From an uncultured Pelagibacteraceae bacterium (lineage in GTDB: Bacteria; Pseudomonadota; Alphaproteobacteria; Pelagibacterales; Pelagibacteraceae), in contig CACJRK010000004.1 in NCBI GenBank assembly GCA_902595795.1, positions 1 through 64,000 on the forward strand: a DNA stretch of 64,000 bases. The letters are read 5' to 3'. Position numbers and translations under genes: made by a program. The notes beneath the pieces are model-generated. The model had not been told where the DNA came from and made no database searches. It saw only the letters and a list, made by a program, of their open reading frames with translations. Below are positions 39,467-47,618 of this stretch, in pieces. The stretch's first letter is position 1. The number at the start of each line of letters is the position of its first letter.

Positions 39467-40657
39467 TTATTGATAAATATAGTCTCTTGTAACTGGTGTT
39501 GATGAATAATTTTTTGTTAATTGAAATTGATATACAACTTGGTCACCCCATTTAAATGCCATCTCACAACCAGCAAGATAAAATTCCCACATTCTAAAAA
39601 ATCTTTCATCAAACATTTGAATTATTTTCTCTTTATTTTTGAGACAATTTTCCTTCCAATGTCTTAGCGTATGAGAGTAATGAAATCTTAAAACCTCAAT
39701 ATCTGCAACAATTAAACCAGCTTTTTCAATTGGTGTTGTTACTTCACTTAAGCTCGGAGTATATCCACCTGGAAAAATATACTTAGTAATCCACGGATGT
39801 GGATCCCTTGGCGGATTTACTGAACCTATGGTGTGAATTAATGATACCCCATCATCTTTAAGAAGTTTTTCAACTTGTGAAAAAAATTTCCTGTAAAATT
39901 TTCTTCCAACATGTTCAAACATTCCGACACTAACTATTCTGTCAAACTTTTCATTAAGTTCCCTATAATCCATTAGCTTAAAGTTTAATTGATTTTCCAA
40001 ATTAAGTTCTTTTGCTCTTTTATTACAGTAGTTAAATTGATTTTCTGAAAGTGTGATACCTGTTACTTCGCAATTTGCACTTTTTGCAATATCTATTGCT
40101 AAAGATCCCCATCCACATCCTATGTCTAAAACTTTCTGATCTGATTTTATATTAAGTTTTTTGATTATATGTTGAATTTTATTATTTTGGGCTGTTTCTA
40201 ATGTATCTGTTTCATTCTTAAAATATGCACAAGAGTATTGTCTCTTAGGATCTAAAAATAAATCATATAAATCATCTGATATATCATAATGATGAGACAC
40301 ATTCATTTTAGATTTTTTTATAAAATTAAAATTTGTTAAATATCTATAAGATCCTCTCAATCTATTTAATAAATAACTAAAAAAATTTAAATTTCCTCTA
40401 CCAAAATTCATTAGGGAAAGATCAAGAAAATCAGTCAAACTTCCATTTTCAATTATTATATCTCCGTCTGTATAAGCTTCTCCAAAATAAAGATCTGGAT
40501 AAAATAACAATTTGTAATGTAGATTTTTTTTTAAAATTTTTACTTTAATTGGATTTTCTTTTATAGGATTTCCAATAATATAATTTTTTGAATTTGCATC
40601 AACTAATATAAAGCCATCCTTTTTAAAAATACTATTTAAAAATCTTGCAAGCTGCAT
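39467..40657 (-). CDS. cyclopropane-fatty-acyl-phospholipid synthase family methyltransferase
   Basis: The protein belongs to the Cfa family, which transfers a methyl or methylene group from SAM to unsaturated acyl chains of phospholipids. NVSHHYDISDDLYDLFLDPKRQYSCAYF, the SAM motif VLDIGCGWGSLAIDIAK, and VGMFEHVGRKFYRKFF are conserved, and the C-terminal FYLAGCEMAFKWGDQVVYQFQL is typical of the longer Cfa class. The length is 396 residues. The DapA-like gene lies directly upstream (one base apart). Whether it makes cyclopropanes or another methylated lipid cannot be told. Confidence 0.92.
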   Translation of the reverse strand: MQLARFLNSIFKKDGFILVDANSKNYIIGNPIKENPIKVKILKKNLHYKLLFYPDLYFGEAYTDGDIIIENGSLTDFLDLSLMNFGRGNLNFFSYLLNRLRGSYRYLTNFNFIKKSKMNVSHHYDISDDLYDLFLDPKRQYSCAYFKNETDTLETAQNNKIQHIIKKLNIKSDQKVLDIGCGWGSLAIDIAKSANCEVTGITLSENQFNYCNKRAKELNLENQLNFKLMDYRELNEKFDRIVSVGMFEHVGRKFYRKFFSQVEKLLKDDGVSLIHTIGSVNPPRDPHPWITKYIFPGGYTPSLSEVTTPIEKAGLIVADIEVLRFHYSHTLRHWKENCLKNKEKIIQMFDERFFRMWEFYLAGCEMAFKWGDQVVYQFQLTKNYSSTPVTRDYIYQ

Positions 40658-40658
40658 A

Positions 40659-41537
40659 TTAAGCCGCCATTGATGGTTTTAATGAAAAATTTAATTTACC
40701 TAAATTATTGGTTAAATCTTTTTCATCTTTGGAATTCAAAATACTTAGAGGTGGTAAAAGATTTCTATAACTCTTATCTTCTTTTCCAAAGTAAGTATGG
40801 AGACCTGAAATTAGATTATACTTTTCAAATTCTAATCTTACATCACACAAATTTTGATTTATTGTTTGCTCATTTCCTGCTTGAAAGTCATCATATACTT
40901 TTCTCGCTAATTGTGATGTAGCGTTACATGTGGCTGTGATAATTCCAGAACAGCCTAATTGAAGTCCTTTATACAACTTTGATTCAGAGCCTGGCAAAAC
41001 TGAAAAATTATCTAATTCTAAATTCTCAAAAAGATTATAAGAACTATCTTTAACTCCTACAATATTTTCTGGAAATTTTTTAACAAGTTCTTTTACACAC
41101 TCAATACTAAATTTATATCCACACAATTTTTCAAAATTGTATAAAATAATTTGACTGTCTGGAAGTGATCTAATTATTTTACTATAAAAATCAATTACCT
41201 CTTTATCTCCATATTTATAATACGCAGGAGGCATAATTAAAAATTTATTAAAACTTAACGATTTAGATACTCTCATTAAACTTATTGTTTCACCTAAAGA
41301 ATTTAATCCAGTACCAATTATATATTTTTCTTTATGTTTGCTGAAAATTAAGTGATTAATTAAATTAATCTTTTCTGACACGGGAATTAATTGTGCTTGA
41401 CCTGTGCTTCCAAAAATTGCAACACCATGGCATCCATTATCAATGACCATTTCAGCATGTTGAATGGTTTTTTTAATATCAAGTGTCAAGTCCTCATTCA
41501 AGACCGACATTGAGGCTGCATAAATGCCTTTAATCAT
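40659..41537 (-). CDS. dihydrodipicolinate synthase/N-acetylneuraminate lyase family aldolase
   Basis: This is a class I aldolase of the DapA/NanA superfamily. HGVAIFGSTGQAQLIPVSEK resembles the GTTGE motif but with GSTGQ, the tyrosine is in IILYNFEKLCGYKF, and the Schiff-base lysine is in NIVGVKDSSYN. The protein is 292 residues. The divergence from true DapA motifs suggests a substrate other than aspartate semialdehyde, for example a keto-acid sugar. It is flanked by the Cfa-like and glycosyltransferase genes in the same direction, so it could be linked to lipid or surface sugar metabolism, but this is only inference. Confidence 0.85.
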   Translation of the reverse strand: MIKGIYAASMSVLNEDLTLDIKKTIQHAEMVIDNGCHGVAIFGSTGQAQLIPVSEKINLINHLIFSKHKEKYIIGTGLNSLGETISLMRVSKSLSFNKFLIMPPAYYKYGDKEVIDFYSKIIRSLPDSQIILYNFEKLCGYKFSIECVKELVKKFPENIVGVKDSSYNLFENLELDNFSVLPGSESKLYKGLQLGCSGIITATCNATSQLARKVYDDFQAGNEQTINQNLCDVRLEFEKYNLISGLHTYFGKEDKSYRNLLPPLSILNSKDEKDLTNNLGKLNFSLKPSMAA

Positions 41538-41549
41538 AATTATAAAAGA

Positions 41550-42530
41550 TTATTTTATTAATATTTTTTTGTAAATACTAGTTATTGACTGACAATTTTT
41601 TTTATAATCAAACATTTTTAGGTTGTAATTCTTTTTCTTATATTTGGCCTTATATAACTTTAAGATATATTTTTTTAGTTTAGCTTCATTTCCCTGATTA
41701 ATTTGAAATATTGAAAATTTATCTATCCAATCCTTATTTCCAATATGTTTAGTAGTAATAATTGGTAATCTAAATTTCATTCCTTCTATCAAACAATAAC
41801 CAAATGTCTCCCACCTAGACAAAAATAACCCAGCATCAAATAAATTATAATAGTTAGATACATTTTCTACATGTCCAACAATTCTTAAATTTTTATTATT
41901 TTTTTGAAATTTTATAAACTCATCATGTCCATCACCAATTAAAATAAGAGCACAGTTAGGTAAATTTAGATCTTGGAATACTTTAATAAGAATATCAAAA
42001 CCTTTTTGATGATGAAACCTTCCAATGGAACCAAAAACAAAATCTTTAGAAGAAATTTTTAATTTTGATTTTAATTTTGATTTAGAAATATTTATTTTTG
42101 GTGTATTAATCCATAAGTAAGACTTAAATAACTTCCCTTTAAAATTTTTTTTTATTTCTTTAAATTGTGTGTTATTTGAAACTATTATAGCATCTGAATT
42201 TTTATAATCTTTAGCTCTATAATTCATGTGCATAGTGGATACAATTTTATATTTTGGAGATTTATTGATATTTTTTATTGCATCTCCTAAGTGAGTATGA
42301 ATGATATCAGGATTTATTTTTTTAATTAAATCATTAATAAAAAATTTTTTAAAAAAATCGCTTATCTCGAAAGTTTTAATTTCTTTTTTTAATAATTTAT
42401 TAAGAGTCTGATTTTTTTTAGAAATAATTGCATAGACCTTATTTTTTGTCTTTTGGTATTTCACTAAATCTAGTACATATTTTTCTGACCCAACAAATCC
42501 TTTAGATAAAATTATGTGAATAATTATCAT
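41550..42530 (-). CDS. GT4-type glycosyltransferase
   Basis: The protein is a group 1 (GT-B fold) glycosyltransferase. It starts with the HIILSKGFVGSEKYVLDLVKYQ segment. The C-terminal half shows FVFGSIGRFHHQKGFDILIKVF and LFLSRWETFGYCLIEGMKFRLPIITT, with the E...E donor-binding motif. At 326 residues it is of normal size. The sugar and acceptor are unknown; a role in lipopolysaccharide or glycolipid synthesis is the usual expectation. It lies between the DnaJ-domain protein gene and the aldolase gene in one run. Confidence 0.9.
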   Translation of the reverse strand: MIIIHIILSKGFVGSEKYVLDLVKYQKTKNKVYAIISKKNQTLNKLLKKEIKTFEISDFFKKFFINDLIKKINPDIIHTHLGDAIKNINKSPKYKIVSTMHMNYRAKDYKNSDAIIVSNNTQFKEIKKNFKGKLFKSYLWINTPKINISKSKLKSKLKISSKDFVFGSIGRFHHQKGFDILIKVFQDLNLPNCALILIGDGHDEFIKFQKNNKNLRIVGHVENVSNYYNLFDAGLFLSRWETFGYCLIEGMKFRLPIITTKHIGNKDWIDKFSIFQINQGNEAKLKKYILKLYKAKYKKKNYNLKMFDYKKNCQSITSIYKKILIK

Positions 42531-42536
42531 TTTTTT

Positions 42537-43034
42537 TTATTTTATAAGAACCTCTTTAGCCTGATTAACTATAGAAGCAAGTCTATTAAGTTCCGGACTC
42601 ACATCTGGGTGTATTTTTTTCATTATCTTTTTATAAGAACTTAAAATTTCATCCTTCGAATAATCTTTATTAGGATCTAAATTAAGTATCCGACACGCCT
42701 CATCTCTAGACATTTCTTGATGATTTGCTTTTATATTATTCTTAAAATTAAATCGACCTGTGTTTTGTAGTGTTTTAATTAGTGTCCAGAGTCTAAACAG
42801 TTGAAGTAGTGTTATTCCTGCTTTTGTTTTAATTAACGGTAATATTGCTAAAAGAAAAGGTAAAGAAAAAATATAACGCCCTGCTACAATTGCTATTATT
42901 GCTAAAATTATAGAACCAGAAATAATGGATTTTCGAAAAAAATCACTTAATTTTTTAGATGAAGATTTAGCAAACCAACTTAAAAAAATGTAAATTAAAA
43001 TTAAAAATATTATTGTTAGAAAAAAAATATTCAT
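42537..43034 (-). CDS. DnaJ-domain membrane protein
   Basis: I use the ATG at 43034, because the track start is a TTG that would overlap the divergent oligopeptidase gene. The 165-residue product has an N-terminal membrane helix (NIFFLTIIFLILIYIFLSWF), a second hydrophobic region near residue 40-70, and a C-terminal J-domain. There the sequence DEACRILNLDPNKDYSKDEILSSYKKIMKKIHPDVSPELNRLASIVNQAKEVL contains the HPD tripeptide that stimulates DnaK. The arrangement resembles Tim14/DjlA-like membrane J-proteins. The client is unknown. Confidence 0.87.
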   Translation of the reverse strand: MNIFFLTIIFLILIYIFLSWFAKSSSKKLSDFFRKSIISGSIILAIIAIVAGRYIFSLPFLLAILPLIKTKAGITLLQLFRLWTLIKTLQNTGRFNFKNNIKANHQEMSRDEACRILNLDPNKDYSKDEILSSYKKIMKKIHPDVSPELNRLASIVNQAKEVLIK

Positions 43035-43052
43035 ATAATCAAACTTATTAAA

Positions 43053-45128
43053 ATGAAAATACCACAATTAAAAAAAAAATTAGAGATAAAATCTTGCCAC
43101 AATATAGAATGGGAAGATAATTATAGCTGGATTCATCAAGATAATATATTGGAAGTTCTTAAAGATAAAAGTAGGTTAGATCCTGAGGTCAAAAAATATC
43201 TAGAAGATGAAAATGTTTATACAGAGCATCATCTAAAAGATACAAAAGATATCCAAAATAAATTGTTTGATGAGATTAAAGCAAGAATTAAATTAGATGA
43301 TGAATCTTTACATTATAAAGATCATACCTATGAGTATTGGACAAAAACTACAACAAAAGGAAATTATTCCATAAAACTTAGAAAAAAAATTGGTTCAGAA
43401 ATTATAGAAGAAATATGGAATGGGGATAAAGAAAAAGAAAAACTTAAAACTGAATATTTTGGAGTTGGAGATTTAGAGGTAAGCAATAATGATAAATACC
43501 TAGGATACTCTTTAGATCTTAAAGGTTCTGAGTATTATACAATTTATTTAAGGGATATAAAAACAAACAAAATTATTTCAAAAGAAATTACTGAAACATC
43601 AGGTGGAATAACATTTAGTTTAGATGATAAATATATTTTTTATTCTAAACTTGATGAAAATCATAGAGCAAGAAAAATATATAGGCACAAAATAGGAGAT
43701 TTTAATGGCAAAGATGAATTAATATTTGAGGAGAAAAGCGAGGCTTTTACAGTAGGAATTGGAAAAAGCTCAGATGAAAAATATTATTTTATAAATACTT
43801 CTGACCACAATACATCAGAGCAATATTACTTTAAATCAGGTGAATTAAATCCATCTCCAAAACTTATTATTAAAAGGGAAAGAGGTGTTCTATATTCTGT
43901 TAATTCATGGGATGGTAAATTTTATAATCATACAAATAAAAATGCTGAAGACTTTAAAATTGATATTTGTGACAATTTAAGAAATCAAAATTGGAAAACA
44001 TATATCCCAGCAAAAGATGAAGTTTTAATTGGTGGATTAACATTTCTTAAAAATTGGATTATTCGTGGTGAAACATCAGATGCACTAGATAAATTATTTG
44101 TCAAAAATATTTCTACAAATATAGAAGAAGAATTAATTTTTTCTGATGAATCTGTTTATGTTCCAGGAGTAAGCTTAACTCAAAAAGATAGAAATACTGA
44201 TGAAGTTCATTTAGGATACTCCTCACCTAAAACTCCTTCTAGAGTATTTAAATATAATTTAGCAACAAAATCTAAAGAACTTGTTAAAGAACAAGAGATC
44301 CCATCTGGTCATAATAAAGATGACTATATTGTTGAGAGAGTTGAGTTTAAATCTCATGACGGAAGAATGGTTCCATTAACAATTACTAGACACAAAAAAA
44401 CAAAAATTGATGGGTCTGCAAATGTTTTATTGTATGGATATGGGTCTTATGGAAATTCTATGTCCCCAAGTTTTTCTTCTACAAGATTAAGTCTTATCAA
44501 TAGAGATATAATTTGGGCCACAGCCCACATCAGAGGTGGTATGGAAAAAGGTATGAAGTGGTGGAAAGAGGGAAAATTAATAAACAAAAAAAATACTTTT
44601 GAAGATTATATTTACGCAGCAAAATATTTGATCGAAAAGAATTATACGTCAAAAGGAAATATTATTGGAATGGGTGGATCGGCTGGAGGATTATTAATGG
44701 GAGCTGTAGTCAATCAATCTCCTGAATTATTTTTAGGAATTATTATGGCTGTTCCTTTTGTAGATTCTTTAACAACAAATCTAGATCATTCTTTACCTTT
44801 AACCGTTGGAGAATTTGACGAATTTGGAAATGCAAAAGAGAATAAAGAACACTTTGATTATATTTTTTCATATGCGCCCTACAACAATATTAAAAAAATG
44901 GATTATCCACATATTTTTATTACAACAAGTTTAAGTGATAATAGAGTTTTATTTGATGAACCTGCAAAGTTTACAGCAAAACTTAGAGACTATAAAACAG
45001 ATAATAATTTGCTTCTCTTGAAAACCGAAATGAATGCTGGTCATGGTGGAAAATCAGGAAGAGATGGCGCAATAGAAGAAATTGCTATTGACTATGCATT
45101 TGCATTAAAAATTTCCAAAAAAATTTAG
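43053..45128 (+). CDS. ptrB: oligopeptidase B (S9A family)
   Basis: Oligopeptidase B is a cytoplasmic serine peptidase that cuts short peptides after basic residues. The 691-residue protein has an N-terminal beta-propeller and a C-terminal alpha/beta hydrolase domain. The catalytic Ser is in IIGMGGSAGGLLMGAVVNQSP, Asp in ITTSLSDNRVLFDEPAKF, and His in TEMNAGHGGKSGRDG. Upstream, NVLLYGYGSYGNSMSPSFS and ATAHIRGGMEKGMKWW are family hallmarks. It is a single gene, divergent from the DnaJ-domain gene and followed by the heat-shock promoter of hsp20. Confidence 0.93.
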   Translation: MKIPQLKKKLEIKSCHNIEWEDNYSWIHQDNILEVLKDKSRLDPEVKKYLEDENVYTEHHLKDTKDIQNKLFDEIKARIKLDDESLHYKDHTYEYWTKTTTKGNYSIKLRKKIGSEIIEEIWNGDKEKEKLKTEYFGVGDLEVSNNDKYLGYSLDLKGSEYYTIYLRDIKTNKIISKEITETSGGITFSLDDKYIFYSKLDENHRARKIYRHKIGDFNGKDELIFEEKSEAFTVGIGKSSDEKYYFINTSDHNTSEQYYFKSGELNPSPKLIIKRERGVLYSVNSWDGKFYNHTNKNAEDFKIDICDNLRNQNWKTYIPAKDEVLIGGLTFLKNWIIRGETSDALDKLFVKNISTNIEEELIFSDESVYVPGVSLTQKDRNTDEVHLGYSSPKTPSRVFKYNLATKSKELVKEQEIPSGHNKDDYIVERVEFKSHDGRMVPLTITRHKKTKIDGSANVLLYGYGSYGNSMSPSFSSTRLSLINRDIIWATAHIRGGMEKGMKWWKEGKLINKKNTFEDYIYAAKYLIEKNYTSKGNIIGMGGSAGGLLMGAVVNQSPELFLGIIMAVPFVDSLTTNLDHSLPLTVGEFDEFGNAKENKEHFDYIFSYAPYNNIKKMDYPHIFITTSLSDNRVLFDEPAKFTAKLRDYKTDNNLLLLKTEMNAGHGGKSGRDGAIEEIAIDYAFALKISKKI

Positions 45129-45140
45129 TACATTTTTAAT

Positions 45141-45169
45141 CTTGAAAAAAATAAATTAATTCCCATATA
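45141..45169 (+). promoter_or_regulatory. RpoH (sigma-32) promoter of the hsp20 gene
   Basis: CTTGAAA (45141-45147), a 14-base spacer, and CCCATATA (45162-45169) form a near-consensus sigma-32 promoter. It lies about 60 bases before the hsp20 start codon, leaving a 5' UTR of roughly 55 bases that contains two possible hairpins. Confidence 0.85.
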
Positions 45170-45177
45170 AATTTTGT

Positions 45178-45230
45178 AAGTCGCCTAATGGGGCTTTCAT
45201 AAATAAACTTGCTTAACAAAGGAGAATATT
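45178..45230 (+). promoter_or_regulatory. ROSE-like RNA thermometer candidate in the hsp20 5' UTR
   Basis: Two hairpins can be drawn. The first pairs AAGTC(G)CC (45178-45185) with GGGGCTT (45190-45196) around a TAAT loop, with one bulged G. The second pairs CTTGCTT (45208-45214) with AAGGAG (45219-45224) around AACA and so hides the ribosome binding site. It includes the TTGCT anti-Shine-Dalgarno sequence (UYGCU), with a G opposite G and a bulged C, that defines ROSE thermometers of small heat-shock genes. This is a hand-drawn fold. Confidence 0.6.
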
Positions 45231-45677
45231 ATGACAAGTAAGGATCTATCTATATTTAACTCACTTAGACCTTTTTCAATTGGTTTTGATGATATGTTTG
45301 ACCAATTTGAAAATATGTTGGGAAATGGAAATTTGACGATGCAGTCAAATTATCCACCATATAACATTCGAAAAACAGGTAAAGACAACTATGCAATAGA
45401 AGTAGCATTAGCTGGCTTTAGCAAAAAAGACGTTGAGGTTGAGTTCGAGGACAACTTATTAACAGTAAGAACAAAACAAGTTAATAAGTCTGAGGACAGT
45501 GATGTTAATGGAGAAATTATTCATAAAGGTATTTCTCAAAGACAATTTGCAAGATCATTCACTATTGCTGATGATGTAAAAGTTAATGGTGCTGAGCTTA
45601 AAGACGGTCTTTTAACAATATCTTGTGAAAGAATAATTCCAGAACATAAAAAAAAGAAGCTTATTGAAATTAAATAA
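45231..45677 (+). CDS. small heat-shock protein, Hsp20/IbpA type
   Basis: This is an alpha-crystallin-domain chaperone that holds unfolding proteins. The 148-residue protein begins with the N-terminal segment LRPFSIGFDDMFDQFENML, as in proteobacterial IbpA. The alpha-crystallin domain runs from PPYNIRKTGKDNYAIEVALAGFSKKDVEVEFEDNLLTVRTKQ to GAELKDGLLTISCERIIPEHKKKKLIEIK, with the GLLTI element near the end. A sigma-32 promoter and a ROSE-like leader precede it, and a strong bidirectional hairpin follows. Confidence 0.96.
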   Translation: MTSKDLSIFNSLRPFSIGFDDMFDQFENMLGNGNLTMQSNYPPYNIRKTGKDNYAIEVALAGFSKKDVEVEFEDNLLTVRTKQVNKSEDSDVNGEIIHKGISQRQFARSFTIADDVKVNGAELKDGLLTISCERIIPEHKKKKLIEIK

Positions 45678-45690
45678 GTCTTAAACCTTG

Positions 45691-45714
45691 CTTGTGGGGA
45701 TTTCTCCCCACAAG
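45691..45714. terminator. bidirectional intrinsic terminator between hsp20 and NCS2 permease genes
   Basis: CTTGTGGGGA-TTTC-TCCCCACAAG is a perfect ten-base-pair stem with a four-base loop in the 47-base gap between two convergent genes. T-rich sequence follows on the plus side (TTTGAATTAATTATTT) and A-rich sequence precedes it, so it can serve both directions. The GC-rich stem stands out in this AT-rich genome. Confidence 0.85.
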
Positions 45715-45724
45715 TTTGAATTAA

Positions 45725-47047
45725 TTATTTCTTTGCCATTATAGCATTCAAAGCAAATGCTAATAATCCAGCAGGTATAAGTCCAGTTGTTAACAATAGT
45801 TTTAAACTTATTCCAAAATCTGGAATATTTTTTACAAAGTCTGGTAACAGTGACATCCCAATTCCAAAAGACAAAGAAAGAGCTAAGATTAATAAATTTC
45901 TTTGATCCATTTCTGCCCTTGAAATCAATTTAATTCCAGCAGCTACAATCATACCAAACATAATGATTGCTGCTCCACCAATCACAGACTCTGGCATTGC
46001 AGCGATTATTCCACCTAATTTTGGAAATAATCCCATTAGAACCAAGGCTATTCCTGCAATAGTTCCAACGTGCCTACTTACCACACCTGTAAACGCAACT
46101 AGTCCAGCATTTTGTGAATAGGATGTGTTTGGCATCGCATTAAATATTGCACCAAATGCAGTACCCACACCATCTGCCATAATTCCACCTGATATTTCTT
46201 TATCAGTTGCTTCTCGTTTAGCACCACCCATTGTCGTAGCACTTATGTCTCCAATTGTTTCAATTGTTGTAACAACTGACATAAACAACATTAGAATTAT
46301 TGCACCAGGTACAAAATCAATTCCATATTGAAGTGGCATTGGAAATGCAAACCATGCTGCAGATGCAATTTTGCCATAGTTAACCATTCCTAGTGCTGCT
46401 GCAACTATGAAACCAGCTACTATTCCAATTAAAATTGAGGCTGCAGAAGCCATTCCTTTTCCTCTAAGATTGAAAAAGATAGCAACTATGAACACTGAGG
46501 CGGCAACTGTTAAGTGATTTGCATTTGCAAAGATTTCAGGTTTATTGTTCATTAACCATCCACCTCCACCAGCATACATAAAACCAACTTTAAGCAAACT
46601 AAATCCGATCATTAACACAACTATACCAGTGACTAATGGTGGAAATAGATGCCTTATTGGTTTTAAAACTTTTCCAATAAAAATTTGAAAAATTCCTCCA
46701 ATGAACGCAGCTGTAAATACTGCACCTAATCCTGCTGCTTTAAATGGTAGCATGATTGGTATAAATGCAAAACTTGTTCCTTGAACAATAGGAAGTCTTG
46801 CGCCAATTTCTTTATATCCAACAGTTTGGATAATTGTTGCAACTCCCGCTACAAACAAAGCCATTTGAATCAAAAATATTTTTTGCTCAGGCGTTTGACC
46901 AAAAACTCCAGCCACAATAATAGGAACAGTTATGTTACCAGCAAACATTGCTAGTACGTGCTGAATTCCTAAAGGTATGGATTTATTTAATGGAAGTTTT
47001 TTATCCGGACTGTTTGTAGAGCCCGCTTTTGTTTTTCTTGAAGCCAT
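45725..47047 (-). CDS. NCS2 family nucleobase (xanthine/uracil) permease
   Basis: The 440-residue protein is a nucleobase:cation symporter of the uracil-xanthine (NCS2) family with about 12-14 membrane segments. Conserved features are SIPLGIQHVLAMFAGNITVPIIVAG at the N-terminus, PIVQGTSFAFIPIM, and the family signature region MGGAKREATDKEISGGIMADGVGTAFGAIFNAMPNTSYSQNAGLVAFTGVVSR. The NTSYSQN form resembles xanthine/urate permeases more than UraA, which fits its place beside purine catabolism genes. Substrate remains inferred. A strong GGAGG ribosome site lies before the ATG. Confidence 0.92.
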   Translation of the reverse strand: MASRKTKAGSTNSPDKKLPLNKSIPLGIQHVLAMFAGNITVPIIVAGVFGQTPEQKIFLIQMALFVAGVATIIQTVGYKEIGARLPIVQGTSFAFIPIMLPFKAAGLGAVFTAAFIGGIFQIFIGKVLKPIRHLFPPLVTGIVVLMIGFSLLKVGFMYAGGGGWLMNNKPEIFANANHLTVAASVFIVAIFFNLRGKGMASAASILIGIVAGFIVAAALGMVNYGKIASAAWFAFPMPLQYGIDFVPGAIILMLFMSVVTTIETIGDISATTMGGAKREATDKEISGGIMADGVGTAFGAIFNAMPNTSYSQNAGLVAFTGVVSRHVGTIAGIALVLMGLFPKLGGIIAAMPESVIGGAAIIMFGMIVAAGIKLISRAEMDQRNLLILALSLSFGIGMSLLPDFVKNIPDFGISLKLLLTTGLIPAGLLAFALNAIMAKK

Positions 47048-47186
47048 ATAACCTCCGTCGTTAACTAAATAGACGTTACATTATTGGCTATGAATTAATA
47101 TAAAAAAACTGATTAGTTTAGAATAACTCCACTTTAGATAGTGAAAAAAAACCTATAATGAGCAGATTTATTTTAATTAATAAATT

Positions 47187-47492
47187 TTAAAAGCAACCGT
47201 TTGAAACAAAACCCACAACTATATTTTCTGAATTTATTTCAAACCTACGTTCACATGGAACAAGGTATTTTTTGCTATTATAAACAAACTCAAAATTGCC
47301 TTTAGCATTTTTAAAGTCTTCGTCTGGTTTTCCAAGCTCCATCTGAAGTTCACTAGCTGATTTTCCAAGAAATTTACTTAATTTTTCATTTTCCTTTTCA
47401 ACAATAGCATCTGTTTTATTTTTAACAGTTTGGCACCCTGAAAAAAAAATTAATACAATTACAAGACTTATTGCTGATTTAAGTTTTGACAT
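47187..47492 (-). CDS. small lipoprotein, unknown function
   Basis: The 101-residue product has a lipoprotein signal peptide with the lipobox LIFFSGC. The mature part contains FLGKSASELQMELGKPDEDFKNAKGNFEFVYNSKKYLVPCERRFEINSENIVVGFVSNGCF. The sequence around SELQMELGKPD resembles the small SmpA/OmlA-like (BamE) fold, where a GxP turn precedes strands, and two cysteines could form a disulfide. I do not recognise a specific family. It is isolated between the permease gene (same strand, 139-base gap) and the divergent deaminase gene. Confidence 0.7.
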   Translation of the reverse strand: MSKLKSAISLVIVLIFFSGCQTVKNKTDAIVEKENEKLSKFLGKSASELQMELGKPDEDFKNAKGNFEFVYNSKKYLVPCERRFEINSENIVVGFVSNGCF

Positions 47493-47618
47493 AAGTTTAA
47501 ATTAACATTTTTTGTTTAATAAATTATTAACTTTTAAGTTGTATAAATAATTTATTTCTTATTACTTTTAAGTTTAATTATAGTAACAATTGTGTTCTTT
47601 ATTTGATGGTTCAAGCGT

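Noticed and set aside
47048-47186. Purine riboswitch before the NCS2 permease
   Set aside because: I looked for the conserved purine-riboswitch core in the 139-base leader on the minus strand and did not find it. Only a short CACT/AGTG hairpin is seen.
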